A stretch of 64,000 nt of DNA, from the NCBI GenBank assembly GCA_021782495.1, contig JAJXUV010000005.1, forward strand, positions 1 through 64,000. Direction: 5' to 3'. A model generated the notes under the pieces. The model ran no database searches, was not told the origin of the DNA, and worked only from the letters and a program-made list of their open reading frames with translations. This document shows positions 63,901-64,000 of the stretch, in pieces (position 1 is the stretch's first letter; each line of letters begins with the position of its first letter). Both the position numbers and the translations under genes were made by a program. The stretch comes from Pseudomonadota bacterium. GTDB lineage: Bacteria; Pseudomonadota; Gammaproteobacteria; UBA1113.

Positions 63901-64000
63901 TATGCTGCTACCCCATCGAACTCACGTTTTGTCTGATTTTTTGCCCGCTGAATGTTTTCTCTCTGAGAATGATCTTCAATTTGAAAAGGATCATGAGGAT
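57921..64000 (-). CDS. Giant (~2000-residue) multi-module protein with C-terminal membrane hairpin; may continue past the window
   Basis: From the ATG at 63878 the frame encodes 1985 residues, but it stays open with coding-like text (PFQIEDHSQRENI, REFDGVAAYTTVNSES) to the window edge and contains no Met there. The ATG has only a weak ribosome site, so the true start may lie outside. Residues (from 63878): related modules at ~800-1030 and ~1280-1520 share a GF-x-x start, IPGxI, and a helical tail. Charged coils lie at ~290-420 and ~1100-1230. A Gly/Ala-rich double hydrophobic hairpin is at ~1635-1695, followed by an acidic Ser/Pro-rich tail ending SSDEE. I recognise no enzyme family. The Glu-rich C-terminus would suit DotM-type recognition (inference). 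Confidence 0.7.
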   Translation of the reverse strand, partial: PHDPFQIEDHSQRENIQRAKNQTKREFDGVAAYTTVNSESMARVKIGEFETKLSKKMDPVLVRFFMNNFHQDSLCDLLDRRGILGQFFWQHYGELFFDANVEKRGPDRYYDIEASQKEFVLTVKVVGRVGRCNDEPINVSLEMPVLLEAEMKFVFRLNDKNEIDATRESFTCSAAPSFYIYDMCVVEALNENDPDQCRKIAEQFRIKLGKRFIEKGRSGIVLTNENKAYFIVNGKFVLNPDGTLQCVEKIDRGPFNPVKKGAVPATMEFGAISKSVRKQELHAVIIEALAKGGHLHFRIPPSDWFTGEAREVALRQALEQELAEYELCKEKYENFIRLQVFLQSNNESAEILPELIDCLKAVDEAISQDRLPNEAQVLSDQKSPQLEKLEPAKLIELRKKKCAALTEKAKLRANEAREQYEKIITELNEFRKLIENKEKAESESPKENGKEEADRNSGDKGKGKEKREEDDGFDIVLEGDFPETASPNKILAKGRLSISEMRSRFLAASGAKASGENGYISKSRQWVPPKAQKRRQKDVQACCEEACSDWREGKVLYGKNVAPKSDEEKVEDIEVWFAHVQTELGLTRAQVEGLALTLSQELYDLHEGLVARRELELSTMSVLISRPDEKKKNIKIELVSKIDDSPLFETRFVLSVDELTNKKGQPKVAPISVFGTHEYIPQTFAEAVEAVQIRSYPGRMEKLHQVEAFLGQSLLKIADHKEPGDPSLELGRRLACEGEYKGQLFLVDGVKKEGWEQAFNESFGSVGTKEMPAVDVLKASYDQSIANLPQRMGWTLAGHMGRLKGVQVARVPERSRGDSSCNSNLSAGGPGILKVTGVSSSGFELIWSPALELDSDIDNNPSQIIPGEIFVTATKTVDGGVVESISYSNLLLRGLYEYAPIEEDGEFFYPQLKVYGYTVVNEGGTINAEGLDLASDRAQEEEDIARDHLALARKGFSTYSIESKKLSNILNLVEAHLISNTLAYPDVATLSTAMATAIYRDLPLVLSDKKELEDCPLLLKTIVWCGVPELRQTMYQVLKPREEAEQDKGESEAAAASVEREIEPALSAVAGVRRKGLDDLLAIYGSGDVADHAQAYKDAGKPYKKAAGRRWVNSAVANLERLKAEEAKAALKCQRSEESLRDQIYGEIEDNIAAIREQEKQERFKLTTQIEKARKSSQELKGRAISEPDQIEIGEAGSSSPRPDTVDRADAKKKEEHMSKLEEQLRGLDNKFDNLTRIQESRDPETEAREIIEQSKLEAARAQERVAAATQAVEIAASAVLKDFYSQRPNRLPVKLKLESCTLLPRIQKNKDGDLEDNGFDVVVVASGLWVTVSDSEKSQEVFIPGKIVLKTRTAVGKEAESASFDIGVHHEFVDIITPNELLKKLLKYDTHSRDPELTVKIDGETISIIDSKDRSRQLKKDGLEKASQMLEDKEIQAQEKLAQVRAAFKAYVEFCRPIAGLLEDPSSNPKVIQYSQLVAVQALIAHNNTLDTETATIIYHHLRALLSSEDDEGKEALFNELFDLIHSSPQSVCFTHEFQAKMLRQVLESAYVQRNETLRRKVRRACVDHFFCTEQGRELGKLVENEIRPNITALKTQGEDIPGIDPDEIDDKVNQEVIQYMDCIDRCTNRNLNENLPEVLFERVTEEAHWQELENACHKQDISSDAKKWISRILMGVGIIAGVGLLIGLGLATAGVGPAVIGAVVGTVFAPSIPTLAASAFAIVGLGVGKLVGWSGDKDVSRTEHVKAACEGMDKLLTEATQRAEAERQKVLASVPIEREEEEVYGGEGCRGGIPPAAVSEANREAVDVGFSEGEEVDPDEAQQEAVRRRALETNFDDLSATSETSEISETGEGVGFSDEEGFHSDDESQKKAEQETLKFALQQQVAAANMHAPVSPPLSSPRGAYSDPDRSSEEGVPSPKTPLSLSSCSSVTELDLERSTINTQDGRASTPPKSPPRGPLSSSPKIPSLGVNLDSIASQNLFSFLPSPAKTAPSGINKEESEHQSIDERKKGKKLTFGSSDEE

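Overview
The window looks like chromosome of a gammaproteobacterium of the order Legionellales (Legionella/Coxiella/Rickettsiella/Berkiella-like); I cannot name the genus. The main evidence is a chromosomal Dot/Icm type IVB secretion cluster: icmT, icmS, an IcmQ-like gene, dotM/icmP and dotL/icmO on the minus strand, divergent from dotD, dotC and dotB on the plus strand. Further support comes from very large coiled-coil, membrane-anchored proteins without recognisable enzymatic families, an ankyrin protein, a Sel1-type protein, an AT-leaning composition, and ordinary gammaproteobacterial housekeeping blocks.

Layout. 1-2 kb is decayed: an integrase-core transposase cut by the window edge, a subclass B3 metallo-beta-lactamase broken at its 3' end next to it, and an LD-carboxypeptidase remnant lacking its N-terminal half. 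2-12 kb is one minus-strand block read from initiator tRNA through rimP, nusA, infB, rbfA, truB, putA and pyrF; the first six are the classical metY-nusA-infB operon, but rpsO-pnp is absent after truB and putA-pyrF follows. 12-15 kb holds a hipBA toxin-antitoxin pair with a readable promoter/operator and a class C-type beta-lactamase. 15-23 kb has a Sel1-like protein, mrdA-rodA (cell elongation) and a cytosolic multi-PAS hybrid histidine kinase. A 1.26-kb gene-free stretch follows, then mltB, bamD, a ribbon-helix-helix/ParE pair and rluD. 27.5-33 kb is a giant HAD-type/coiled-coil protein and a MITE-like element with 8-bp target duplications. 33-36.5 kb is an HlyD/ABC-2 exporter operon. 36.5-46.3 kb is epmA plus the Dot/Icm block. 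46.3-49.1 kb is a Fur-controlled feoABC operon with a textbook terminator. 49-51 kb has a shikimate-kinase-like protein and an ankyrin protein. 51-55.4 kb is leucine dehydrogenase plus a branched-chain/pyruvate dehydrogenase E1alpha-E1beta-E2 operon without E3. 55.4-56.4 kb is an AbiEii-like pair. 56.5-64 kb holds a nested palindromic repeat, a coiled-coil protein and a ~2000-residue open frame that reaches the window edge.

How the parts fit. The Dot/Icm genes encode the ATPase (DotB), outer-membrane lipoproteins (DotC, DotD), coupling complex (DotL, DotM, IcmS) and accessory proteins (IcmT, IcmQ-like). A 268-residue protein ending in a CaaX prenylation box sits between dotC and dotB, and several unrecognised host-interaction-type proteins lie nearby; these are candidate substrates by context only. 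Three families of intergenic palindromic or MITE-like repeats are scattered through the window and in places supply the stop codons of flanking genes. The metabolic genes (proline and leucine/branched-chain oxidation, ferrous iron uptake) fit an amino-acid-fed, host-associated lifestyle; that is an inference.
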